64,000 nt of DNA from Paragonimus skrjabini miyazakii (lineage: Eukaryota; Platyhelminthes; Trematoda; Plagiorchiida; Troglotrematidae), in the NCBI GenBank assembly GCA_014338405.1, contig JTDE01000446.1:138355-202354 (forward strand). The letters run 5' to 3'. The position numbers and the translations under genes are program-made. Position 1 is the stretch's first letter, and each line of letters starts with the position of its first letter. Positions 38,320 to 49,096 of this stretch are shown one piece after another. The notes below the pieces were generated by a model, which saw nothing but the letters and a program-made list of their open reading frames with translations, was not told the origin of the DNA and did no database searches.

Positions 38320-40690
38320 AGGTTATGTGCAATTACTAGAACGAACTTCAAGGTTTACAACTGCTACTTGGGAAACCCATCACTGAACTATCTGTTTCTC
38401 TCTCGCTGGTCAGATCAGTGCACGACTGATGAACACAACTCGAGTTCATGAGTGGCAGGTTAATAGGTTTAGCAAACAACATCCAACTACCGATGTAGGT
38501 CAGTCGCGTCTGTCCAAGATCGACCACTGCCTGTACACGGCACGATAGGGAAGCCACAAAACTGAGGAACACTATATACGGCTAATAGGCCACTCACGAA
38601 TTTGTAGCTTCAGGAAACAATTGACGAACAGTGTGGCAAAAATTAAGAACAACACAATACTGTTCGATTTCTTCGGAAAAATCGGTAGGTTTCTATCATT
38701 CTTCCTCACTTTGTATGTTGCAGCTTTTCCTTGTCTTTCGGTTGGTTGGGACAAAGTTGGTCGTGTCACAACACACCCCAGTGAAGGGGAATAGCATGTT
38801 TTAAGCTGGTCAAATTGAATCCAATGATTTACACTGATTCATAGTTTCGCGCGGCCCATCACTGACTGTGATGTATGTCAGTCGGCCGTTGCTGTCGCAC
38901 GTGGACCACTGCAGTCGGAATACTGCAATGATGGGGCTATGCGATGTGATCTAAGCAGTAAAGACACCAGTCTTGGTAGACAGAGCTATTCTTTAGTAAC
39001 ATTACAGTCAGTGTTTGTTCATCCCACTCGACAGGAGAGTTTGCTAGTTCATGCCCAGTGTCTGAATTCCGTGGTACATAGACTCCGCTTAGTGTTTTCG
39101 GATCCACCCGTTTGAAACAGTGCCTACATATATTCAGGCTGGGGCTCACAAGCAAGTTCTGTTGTAAAGAAAACTGACAACACAGTATTTAGCGGATTAT
39201 TTCAAACACTTAAACAGTGAGATAGTAGGAATGACTCTAAACCGGATATCGGCTGAAGCGGTACCTATACTATTACGTGAGATGCCTTGACATACTGTCG
39301 GTAGGGTATCTAACAGTCAGAAAACCTATTTCATTTTGCTTATGAAAAGTGTCTGCTCGAGTGAATGTCATCCTGGATGTTTAATCTGCTCCGGAACACC
39401 TGTTTCGATTCGGGAACTTTACTTAGTAGGGAAACATGGTGAATGCTTGCTGCGGGAATCAAACTCCTTTTCCGTAATAACGAACCTTCCGAATGCGCTA
39501 CACATAAAGTGGGAAAAATTTATAGGTCAAGTAAAAACCTAATCTGTCTTTCAGCGTCCGAAGAGGATGGTGTACGCAGCCAACATCTGTGACATAACCT
39601 CCAATAATGGTGCAGCATTTTGGGTTGCTTTTTACTGACGTAGGTCGTATATCCCAAATTCTTTGATACCTTTGGTACTACTACCGTTGGCAAAAGAATA
39701 TAAGCGAAACTGATCATCGACCTCAATCTTCGATCGTTTTGTTGCAATATTTGACCTGAAGTGTGTTATTGTGACTTCTCAGCCAGTAAACAAGTTGGGT
39801 AACACGGGGTCCACTTTAACCCCATACACATCCGAGATGACACATTTTCCAAACACATGACGCGTGTCTAGGCTGCCATGACAACGCAAACACAGTGAAT
39901 GTTGCCTGGGCTGGACACACATGGATGAAGAGTGACTAGGACAATTCTAACTTCCGGACAATAATGGTGTTGCGACCATCTTAAAGGGATTAATTCGGAA
40001 GCTAAACCGAGCTTGGCTGGCTATCAATGCTACGAACTAACTGAGAAGCGTCACGTGAATCGTAATAAAAATGGTAGCTTTCGTAAGCTTTATAGTGATG
40101 TCAGACAAGCCCTCTACAATTATTGGTTTAGTCTGCATAATCAGCACGGCCCCTGTGACCGTGACGGCGTCGAGGATTACAAGATTATCGTGATAATCAA
40201 CGCTCCAGCGTGATGGGTGGCTAGCTGACAGACAACTATCGCGTTAACAGTCCTTGCCCATCGATCTAGTGGTAGCTTTTGCACAAGGGCAAGACACTTC
40301 AAACAGAGGATGCTGTGCGAAACGCTTTAAGTTGATGACTGAATGCAGCGATTCCCTAGTCTAGAGTGGTCAGCTTCGTCTGGTAGAATGAAGCCAGCAC
40401 GAGTCTTAATATCACAGCGAAAAAATTGACCGAGTCACCTGAATATGATTCATAGTTGGTGGCATTGATGTCTAATCTGAAGCACGTTACTGACGCTTTC
40501 AACGTGCCATCTGGCAGATTGGAACACCAGTTTTAACCAAAACCCGAGGTTCGCTCACCGATTAGAGCTTACCCTCGTTTGGATTAGGACCGGGATCTTT
40601 GCTTTCGTCTTCGCACTAGACCAGCACACTGACGGCTGACTAGAAATGTATGGATCTTTATTCGTGAGTACAAACCTGTTTCCCATCGGG
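38320..40690. other. Gene-free stretch
   Basis: No gene is supported. A tRNA-like phrase (GATCTAGTGGTAGC) occurs at about 40,262-40,280 without a matching B box. Confidence 0.4.
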
Positions 40691-40693
40691 AAA

Positions 40694-41000
40694 AAACTGT
40701 AGCGACTATAATAAATGATATTTTTGATAGTCGCATTAACTTGTACATTTTTTATGATCTTGACCTTTTGCCTACTTTTGTTTTAGTCAAGCTATTCCAT
40801 TTGTAACATCCGTCCCGGGGCTACAATCACAACTCGCTCCGTGCCCCGCTAGCTTGACGTGTTTTCTCTGTACTCTATTTTCCAGGGTCGATACTAATAC
40901 ACAAGGGTCAACGCGCTGAGTTCTTGCTTTTCATTGTCGATTGGTTTTCGATAGTGATAACAGACTGGGTATTAATCTGTTGGACCAGTTCCAACAAAAC
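40694..41000 (+). mobile_element. Candidate solo LTR with 4-bp target duplication
   Basis: A 299-bp element at 40,698-40,996 begins TGTAGCG and ends CCAACA, so its termini are the TGT...ACA inverted ends of retroviral-type LTRs. It is bracketed by the direct repeat AAAC (40,694-40,697 and 40,997-41,000), as expected for integrase-made 4-bp duplications of Ty3/gypsy elements. Just inside the 5' end is a hairpin with 8-bp arms, GCGACTAT and ATAGTCGC (40,702-40,744), whose loop contains AATAAA. No internal region follows, so it would be a solo LTR left by recombination. Orientation is set by TG...CA only. A 4-bp match in A-rich DNA can occur by chance. Confidence 0.5.
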
Positions 41001-41492
41001 TACTTGAAATAATATACGGGAACACATTCAGAACAGCTGGATGTCCATCGCGCGAACGGGTTTTCACCGTGTCCGTCGGGGACATATCTTAGTTTTGTGG
41101 GGGCCTTAGGTTAGTAGGTGTCTGGGGCTACATTGTTTTGCAGTTGACGTTACAGTTTGTAAATAGTGAATCTATAATTAACGGACATTTCCAAAAATCT
41201 AACTAGTGCAACACTAGGCTTTGAAACAAATCAGACTTAAAGTGACCAAAATTGCGACCGCTTTGTTCTCGTAGTGGGCAATTAAAAGGTCGATTAAAAA
41301 AAATTCGCTTTATGAAAACGGCAAGTTCCATACATGAGAGGCAACCTTAACAACTGTACCTGGGATGCACAAAGTAGAACTTGCAAAGGTATCTGATATT
41401 TGGAATGGTTACAGGTTGTAACAAAAACACCAAGTGAACAGTTTACTTCCGGGTTTGTCCTATCAAGTGCACCGATGAATATTTGGCACAAA
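41001..41492. other. 3' flank of the three-finger gene
   Basis: Contains the 3' untranslated region of the minus-strand gene. I see no perfect AATAAA on the minus strand; the nearest variant is CATAAAGC at about 41,310. The minus-strand open frame running through here (41,294-41,662) is a shadow overlapping the gene in another frame. Confidence 0.4.
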
Positions 41493-41951
41493 TCAGTGTA
41501 AACAAAGAACAAGTCGTGATAAAACCAGCACAGACAGCAATAACCAGTTAAAGTGGAAAACGGAGGAGGATCTGTTACAAAATGACGTTGAGCAGTAACA
41601 TTTTTTCTGTGCAGAGGCACTGCCATATATTTGAGTACAAGTGTCCATGTGTAGAGGAACAAACTTCCGCAAGCACAGTCTTGATTCTGTTACAACTTCA
41701 AAGTATTCCTGTCCCCATCTAGGTTTTCTAAAATCAATTCGTTGCGTCTCCTCGATTTTCACGCACGCCCTGCAACCTTGAACTTCTTCCCAAGGTCCCA
41801 TGGATCCATCACAGGGCCATAGTGAATGCTGTCGTTCCCGGTCCACTATTTCACACTCGTAGCAGCTGATATTAAGATACGCGTCGGACATGTTAGAAAT
41901 CCAGAACAGTGTCACAAACAAGGGAACGAACGACCCAGTAAACATCCACAT
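41493..41951 (-). CDS. Ly6/uPAR (three-finger) domain GPI-anchored protein
   Basis: Intronless gene for a predicted small cell-surface protein of 152 aa. The chosen start (ATG at 41,949-41,951) opens directly into a signal peptide with a hydrophobic core FVPLFVTLFWI; an ATG two codons later is as good, and the upstream in-frame ATG at 42,018-42,020 would put 23 non-signal residues first. The mature part starts near YLNISCYEC and holds ten cysteines (residues 30, 33, 47, 60, 63, 93, 105, 118, 120, 125), ending CYCSTSFCN. The CxxC start and the terminal CN are hallmarks of the LU fold, whose five disulphides make three fingers. A hydrophobic tail at about 134-152 after NRSSS suggests GPI anchoring. 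NIS near residue 27 could be glycosylated. Family members modulate receptors and ion channels or inhibit complement; the ligand here is unknown. It is head to head with a bestrophin. Confidence 0.85.
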   Translation of the reverse strand: MWMFTGSFVPLFVTLFWISNMSDAYLNISCYECEIVDRERQHSLWPCDGSMGPWEEVQGCRACVKIEETQRIDFRKPRWGQEYFEVVTESRLCLRKFVPLHMDTCTQIYGSASAQKKCYCSTSFCNRSSSVFHFNWLLLSVLVLSRLVLCLH

Positions 41952-42076
41952 CGAATAACTAGAACAGCACAAATGGCACGGATTGTAAACTTGGTTAAGG
42001 TCGTTGTGAGAATCGACCAACCAGAATTAAGTTTAACTGCCTTGTTTACCACCCACGCTTAGATTGACTGAATTGA

Positions 42077-42081
42077 CCAAT
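42077..42081 (+). promoter_or_regulatory. CCAAT box
   Basis: CCAAT, 105 bp before the bestrophin ATG, a position usual for NF-Y binding. It is short, so chance occurrence is possible. Confidence 0.35.
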
Positions 42082-42124
42082 CGTTATCCAGTAGACGGAT
42101 TAGGTCACCATTCATACACTGGCC

Positions 42125-42129
42125 ATTGG
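42125..42129 (-). promoter_or_regulatory. Inverted CCAAT box
   Basis: ATTGG in GGCCATTGGAAAGG, 57 bp before the bestrophin ATG and 174 bp before the three-finger ATG. It is on the strand facing the three-finger gene. Confidence 0.35.
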
Positions 42130-42185
42130 AAAGGGAATTAATCGACGGATTGACCAGTCAATTTTGAGAGACCGACCGTAGCGGC

Positions 42186-42950
42186 ATGACTGTCTCCTAC
42201 TCTCGCTCGGTTGCTACCGTCCATTATGGTTCTCTGCTTCGTCTGCTTCTACGATGGCGGGGTAGTGTCTATAAGGCAGTATGGCCCGTATTTCTCATTT
42301 ATACCTGTGCTTACGGAATCATAGCGCTCACTTACTATACCCTTCCATCCGATACGCTTGAAAGACGAGAAATCAAACGACGATTCGTCCAAGTTTGTGC
42401 CTACGCCGGTCACATATCTAACGCCATACCGTTATCTTTTATCCTGGGTTTCTTCGTTAATATTGTTGTGGGTCGATGGTGGCAACAGTTTCTCAATCTG
42501 CCAACGCCGGATGCAGTTTGCGTTCTGATGGCCACTTACTTGACCGAAGGCAGTTCACGGAAAACAAAAACTACGCAAGGACAGGATGAAGATAGGCCAC
42601 TTCTTTTTAGACGAACTATTGCGCGGTATCTAAATTTGGCCAGTGCACTATGTTTCTACAGTTTCTCATTGAGTATGAGACGTCGGGTAGGATCACTGGA
42701 CGATCTCGTATTTTGCGGCCTAATGACAAAACACGAACTGGAACTATATTCTGATCTTTCGCAAGAAAACTGTTACTTTTTTATCCCTCTGGTTTGGGCC
42801 ATTACGTTGTTGACCAGGGCATATCACGAGGGGATGATTAGGCATGAACGTCATTTGGACTCCTTGGTCGGGGAAGTTGTGGGTTACTGGAGACAGTTAC
42901 ATACCATTTTCCTGCATGATTACGTGAATATTCCGCTGGTCTATAATCAA
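42186..42950 (+). CDS. Bestrophin, exon 1 (residues 1-255)
   Basis: First coding exon of a bestrophin, the family of pentameric calcium-activated anion channels of plasma membrane and organelles. The ATG is fixed by homology, since MTVSYSRSVA matches the family start MTxxYxxxVA. In order: WRGSVYK (24-30), a first membrane segment (33-51), and the pore neck segment IPLSFILGFFVNIVVGRWW (81-99). I81, F85 and F89 in the neck line up with the hydrophobic gate residues I76, F80 and F84 of human BEST1, and RWW is conserved. LFRRTIARYLNL (about 136-148) follows after a charged insert of about 15 residues (SSRKTKTTQGQDEDR). A further helix carries FIPLVWA, and the exon ends in IPLVYNQ. The exon is in phase 0, with donor CAA/GTAAGT at 42,951. 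N-terminal coding sequence spread over several exons in vertebrates is in a single exon here. Confidence 0.96.
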
Positions 42951-44328
42951 GTAAGTTCACGATGGTGTTTTTTCATTCCGTAAATTCCATCGGTAGATTT
43001 TAAAGCAATACTGTATTAGGATAAATGCGTGTGGTTTGTTGGACACTATAACCCTGTTTCCCCTGAGCTGCCTGTCATGAGATTGCGTGAATATATATGG
43101 ATACATTTGAGATGCAGCCTCGTGGTTGTGTTTGACAGAGACTGTTCTCATCACTGCATCAGGAGGAACTGAAACTGGAAGGGACATCTTTTGTAACTGC
43201 GCTAAAAAGTAAGAAGATAGCTCTTGTCAAGGGTTGCCAATTTAGCTCCACTTTTGTGACAACAACGAGATGCTTTTCGTTAAACCATTCTGGTTTACAC
43301 AATGTTTTTTTCTTGGTTAGCATTATTAAAAACCAATGTTCACCGATCATGGCTAGCTTAGCAACAAAGGTTAAAAACAGAACAGTTGTTACACCGTTCT
43401 TCCTTAGAACGAGTTTTGTTGTTAGTTTAGTCAGCTGTGGCTTTGTTATCTGAGCTCACAACAATTCTCTACGATCCCTGCATACGTCTTTGTTGCCAAA
43501 ATCATCGTTTCCCCTCAGTAATCAACACTTTTTAAAATGTTTAATTACAGCAAGTCCAGTCCTGTCATCTCAGGTCGGTTCATGATGTATTTCTCAAATA
43601 TTTGACAGGTATGCTTCTAATCATTGTATAACTTTTTCGGGACTAACATCCATCAAGCTTCAAAAGCTAGGCATATCGGTTCATGTTTCATTTATTCTTG
43701 TCAGCCTCCGCATTTAACTGACAAACATTTGAGGGTGATTGTCCTTCGATCGCTGTGAAAATGGAGTATCTGTATCACGTTTTTGGTTGTACCTACTCAT
43801 CGATTATTATCTTAGTCCATTCCTTGTGTTTGAGGCGCAATGTACCAATGCTGTGTTTTCGGTGGGCGGCCTTCGACCCGTCTCTCTACCCTATGCTTGT
43901 GGTTGCTATGGTGATCACTCCAACAGTGTTCGACACTGAACGAAGACGTTGGCTTCGATGATTTACTTTATGTGATTGTATGTGCGAGGTGTTGTGTGTT
44001 TACAAAAAGAGATATTGAGCACCCGCTGGCTCCGTTTGTTACAGTTTCAGTGCACTTTATCCGTGCTTATCTGTTGAGATTTCGCTTCTGACCCATCTGA
44101 GAACAGAATTCCATGTGATTAGAACTGACAGTCGGTCCACACTGTTTTGCTCATCAACGAGACTCAGCATTAATCCTACAAACAAGCACTCAATAGGGGT
44201 TTCCAGTTGGGAAGCCCCTGTAACTTTTATCTCTACACATATATCACTTTTGTTGGCTCCAAAGTTCTGTGCTGTTTAAATCCTAGGACAACTAGTAAGT
44301 CGATTCAACATCAGAGTGGTGTCTGCGG

Positions 44329-44341
44329 GAGGGGGGGGGGG
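44329..44341. repeat. Poly-G tract
   Basis: GGGAG followed by an unbroken run of eleven or so G, inside the bestrophin intron. Confidence 0.85.
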
Positions 44342-45217
44342 GCTAACTGAACATGAATCAAACTGGGAAGAGCGCTCCGTAGTGAACCAGTTGGATTGCA
44401 TTTACCGACTCGAAAGTAGCTACTACCAAGCTTGGGCAGGCTGTCCGTTCTTTGGAATTTCCATCAACGACAACTTCATAATGAATCAGACACTATTATG
44501 CATAACATGGCTACACCTTGATATCGACATGGTTTCCGTAACCACCAAGAGCAGTGATAAAAGAAGCACTCTTCATGAATCTATTGGAAGGCACTGAACT
44601 ACCTGTAACTTGGTATGGTTTATTATCCTAATGGTTTGTGCCACGCACGTCGATTATCACCCATCAACTTCCACAGCCTGTGGAGATCGATTTATACTGC
44701 GTGACCTTAAGTGACCCCAAAGTAGGTTCCACCCTAAAACCACTCCATGGATGGACACCATCGGATGATGTTCAACAAATGGGCACTGCAATTCATCGGG
44801 TTAGTATATCCTGCAGTCGTGGTGCACACAAATATTGTAGCGTTGCTAAACCAAACGTTTTCCACTTTTGTCTGCATTCCTTGTGTTCAACTCCAGAACT
44901 GCTGACAATTCGGAGAGAAAAACGAAACCGAAAATAGGGAGATGTGATGGCGAAAACAACGCACGCCACTAGTTTGTCTTACACTGACCTGATAGAGGTG
45001 TACTAAACTGGCATAAGTGAGCAATAAACTCAAACCATGTTTCGTGCCGTGAAGTGATTACGTGATATGAGTTGTATTATATAATGAAGAGTGGTGTACA
45101 CTGATATCCAAAGGTGCCCTCTCCTTCTATGAGGTAGTTAGTTCAGATAGAATCTCCTTGCCAAACACTTTCGCAAGGAACACTGGACTTGAGTTTCGTT
45201 CATAACAATAGTGCGCA

Positions 45218-45285
45218 TTTTCGTTCCGATCGGAAATTGAACTCTGATTTCCGAGCGTGCAACTCGGTTATGTTGACCGTTACAG
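45218..45285 (-). repeat. tRNA-like SINE fragment
   Basis: Minus-strand reading gives CAACATAACCGAGTTGCACGC, then GAGTTCAATTTCCGATC about 15 bp later, resembling the variable loop, B box and T arm of a tRNA. The A box is poor. Confidence 0.35.
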
Positions 45286-47887
45286 CAGTCACCACACATT
45301 GGACATGGCCGACTTATAACACCTAAACTTTCAGCTGCGGTTACTTGCTAGTTACGTCCAGTGCCAGTTTTCTAAAACGGTTGAAGGGGAAAGGTTCTAT
45401 TTGAATGTGAGAGAATTGATGAATCTTGAATATTGCACGATTCATGACACTTAAAATCTCCAACAACCTCTGAATGCTAAGTAGAAAGCATTTTGGTATT
45501 GATAAGTTGCCACTATATGTAGCCCCTAAATTCACTTTTGTGTCCATACTAGTTATAAGGGCCACAATATCGTTTTAACGTACAATACTCCAACCGATGA
45601 GAAACGCGTTTCAGGCAGAAGGCATAGATGTTTTTCTTCAGTAGGAAGTACAGTTTAATCCCATAGAAGCCGATCGGTGTATATACAGCGCAGTCAGTGA
45701 GATAACCTTCGGAATAGACATGGCCGCTACTGTAATCTTATAAATTTTCTGTTCTTAGTATCCGAGAGTATTATAGACCCATTGATGGGAAGTGGTATAA
45801 AGTGGTTCTCGTTTACACCTTATCAAAACGACGACATAACCATCATCTGGTGTTCACATTCGAGGAGAATATCAGACAGCCTAGACCAGAAATTAAAAAA
45901 CACCACACTGATCAGCGCTATACAATTCAGCATTTTCCGTTTTCAGTGAACAGCGAGGATTTTGTCAGGCTGCTCAGGCCTAGATGAAAATCGTATAACG
46001 AGTATTCGAATTTCGTTAGTGTGGAACAACAAGACACCTTTTACACCCCTGTTTATTCATAGATCCAGGGCCAAGTTATGAGGTGTAATACGAAAAGGAG
46101 ATTATACATTAGACACTGCCGTTCAGTTAATTCACCGTTTGCAAAGTCTCCAAAGTACTGGTCAAGCGTGGTTTGCTTCTTTGTTTATCTGACCTTCCGT
46201 TCCTATCACAATATGAGGACATGATTCACCACTTTTGTACGTTCGAATCGTCTTCACTTGATTACCTATGGAAAGAAATGTTTTTTTTTTGCGGATCCGT
46301 GACCCACGTTATAATTGAACTGATTTAACTGTGAACATTTCATCCACGTTCGCAAAAACAATCGATGACGGTCACCGCTCACACGTCCCAGAAACCACTC
46401 GATTGGTTTTCGTTTGCGATGGATTCTATCGACTCGGACACACAAACAAATGCCTTCACTTAAGCCATACCAGGCTCATCGGGACTTTGTGTTTCTTTCT
46501 TGGTTCAGGCAAAAAACGGTGTTGAATCATACTAATTCATCGTGTTGGTTGAATAAGCCTTCTATCAGGATCCCGTATCGCTGGGACAGGTAGGAGTTGA
46601 ACTTGCCAGACAGCTATGTGAAGGTTGTTCGCAAACAGCTTTGTGATTTGGTGATCTGTCTTGCGTGACCAAACTGGTCTGACAAGACGATCGTGTTGTT
46701 CCTGAGGATGGGGTGGGTGGTTGGTCAATTTATCCCCCAAAGAAGTGTTCTGTGTAGGGTTCTGGAGAGATGTTCCCTCAAAGGAGGTTTCTAATATAAA
46801 CTATTTTCGTGCCTCGTAAACATGTTTTTTGTTGGACGAGACTGCCTCTTTCTAGAGGGAGCATATTATCACGTTCCACACTCCAACGAGTGTGCCAGCC
46901 ATCTGGGGACAACCACGATGTTGATTGTTTGTGCAACCTGACCTACTTAGACCTGCTCTATCGGATATGTAGGGCTTGTTAGTTTAGAAACCTTTTATTC
47001 TCCAACTAACCTTCTGGCAACCCATGAGGATGGACCTTATTGTAGTAGTACCATAAGAGCACTGATTTGTATATAACACAATCCGTTTATAGAAGTAACC
47101 TTACACAGCCGCATGGGTACTAAATGAACATATAAATAAAAACCAGCTAAATGAAGGTGACCTTGACAAACCGAGCGTCAGATATAAGAATATATGAGCG
47201 TGTACGTGTAGGTATGTGAAAGTAAAAGGTTAATTCTTGGAATGTCTTTACATAATCAGTTCGTTTCGGAAAAATAGGGTATGTACCGATCAGCCAGGTG
47301 TGTGTGTGTGATTAGATACCACTGACAAACTATTGAACCTCATTGAACTTTTCATTGGCAACCCACACTTCGGAACAGTTTGTGTTAGTCGCAAAACTCA
47401 TTCATTCATGAGTTTACCGGTGTAACTCGGAGAGAAGCAAATTATGCAGTACAGATGTTTGTTTTGATATCCATTATTTGATTCAGCATAGTGTGCGCAT
47501 CCTTCAAACCAGATTTTGGGCGTAGGTTGGGAGTGCCCAATAGGCATTCCTTCTGTACCCAGAAGGTTACTAGGGAATTGCAGTTCAATCGAGTCATGAA
47601 ACACAGGACATGAATTCGACACGACAAATTAACGAAAGCAGTCCCAAGGTGCAGTGTTTCTGACATTAATTATAGAGACCCTTGTACAAGTAATCAGCTT
47701 CGGGGCGCCAATACTTTGTAGGACAGTACACATAGATACTGTTAAGCGGAAACATTTTATTTTTGAATCTTAACGAAATGACATGTGTGGAAGGAATGTG
47801 AGGAAGGCGACCTTGACCAGTAAAGCAACCGACACGGAAGAACATGTCAACACACTTGGGGCGATTGTGCGTGTGTGCAAGGGAAGC

Positions 47888-47913
47888 AGAGAGAAAGAAA
47901 GAAAGAGAGAGAA
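47888..47913. repeat. GA-rich simple repeat
   Basis: GAGA and GAAA units in an uninterrupted purine stretch in the bestrophin intron. Confidence 0.85.
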
Positions 47914-48411
47914 CAAACTTCAACACATCGATCTCTGCTAAATATGGTTAAAAGGTTTGCTTCTTGAGTTTCAACGGTAACCCACTGTTAATTTCAACCA
48001 TAAGTGGAGTAGCTTCAACTGAAATCGATCACCCTTTTACTCGTTACACTCAGGTACAATCATTTCATAGATGGACCTCAGGCCTGGACTTACTGGCTCT
48101 AATCACCATGTGTGTGTTAGGAAAGCCAAAGATTACTTCACATGACTCACACTAATCTCGTTTGCTTGCGCATATCACCAAACATATAAACCTGGAGTAG
48201 ACAACGAACATACATTTCTACTTTTCTGTTCTCATCATTGCTCTTCAAAGGGACTTTAGAGAAAAATTGAGAGGCAGTCTTTGTAGGAAAATTTACTCCA
48301 TGGTGGTTGTTCTGTAAGTAGTTCATGCTTTAGTTTTCGAGTCTTCATTGTTGAGATAACAGGACATTCATAACCTCATTGTGGTTTGGCACTGATTGTC
48401 AAACGAGTTCT

Positions 48412-48714
48412 TTCGTTCAATCCTTACACTTGCACAGACTTAGGTGGTCAGGTCATGTACTAAGGATGCCAGCTAGTTGCCTGTCACACCGAGCACTGTG
48501 TGCCGACGCTGCGGCCGATTGACACAAGGTGAAGGGTGGACAGACGATGACTTGGCGCAGAGAAATGAAGTCGTTCACGAAGGGGTTTGTCACTGTAGAT
48601 CGGGTTCGTCTCCTAGGCTAGAGCCCTCGCGATTCACAAAGTCGGTGGCTTGGGATGTTAGGTGAGATGGCGGCTTACCGAGCTCAGTGGTGTCTATGTT
48701 GTCTTTTTTTGACC
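48412..48714 (+). pseudogene. RTE-like LINE ORF C-terminal fragment
   Basis: Plus-strand remnant of the end of a non-LTR retrotransposon polyprotein. LHRLRWSGHVLRMP matches the LxRLRWxGHVxRM motif found after the reverse transcriptase thumb in RTE-type elements. GGQTMTWRREMK, a tail resembling RPRxxWxxxV and LGEMAAYRAQW follow. Two in-frame stops (after ADAAAD and after RLLG) break it. It lies in the sense orientation in the bestrophin intron. 5' truncation is typical of target-primed insertion. Whether the clade is RTE is my judgement from the motif; no reverse transcriptase remains to confirm it. Confidence 0.65.
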
Positions 48715-49039
48715 GAGTTGTCTGTGAAGTGAGTGCACTTAATGATGCTGAGCAGTAAAAGTCGTAAGGAAGCTGTCTTGCTGCTGAGACCTTACCTTCA
48801 CTTAAAGGTCAGTTGTTTGTTTGCAAGATGTAAGCACCTTGATGTTTCATGTTTGAATATAGACGTAGCTATTTTTAGTGGTTAGGTCCCCTCCCTTTTC
48901 CGTTTTATCTCTCGTCCTATACAGGGTTTGCTTTTACTTCGTCGTGGTTGTGTGGCAGTTAAGCATCAGTGTGAACCACTAATGTATTGCTGTCTGTGAT
49001 GGAGAAGATATGGTTTGAAAAAGGCTGTTCATATGGACA

Positions 49040-49096
49040 TGATAGAGACATGTTGGTTACTCATCTGTTAGACAGCCATTTCGATCCCCGGTTGAG
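49040..49096 (+). repeat. tRNA-like fragment (weak)
   Basis: A B-box-like ATTTCGATCCCCGG at 49,079-49,092 has no clear A box before it. Confidence 0.25.

Larger units (their letters stand above)
41952..42185. promoter_or_regulatory. Shared divergent promoter region
   Basis: 234 bp separate the start codons of the minus-strand three-finger gene and the plus-strand bestrophin. It holds a CCAAT box on the plus strand (42,077-42,081, within TTGACCAATCG) and an inverted one (ATTGG, 42,125-42,129). The tetramer GACCA recurs several times (42,014, 42,075, 42,151). No TATA box stands out. The arrangement is typical of bidirectional promoters, though transcript starts cannot be placed from sequence, and 5' exons further out are not excluded. 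Confidence 0.5.

Noticed and set aside
41294..41662. 122-codon minus-strand open frame
   Set aside because: It overlaps the three-finger gene in another frame and runs into its 3' flank; composition fits a shadow.
44638..44937. 99-codon open frame inside the bestrophin intron
   Set aside because: No domain and no evidence of a nested gene or cassette exon; the flanking bestrophin exons already join without a gap.
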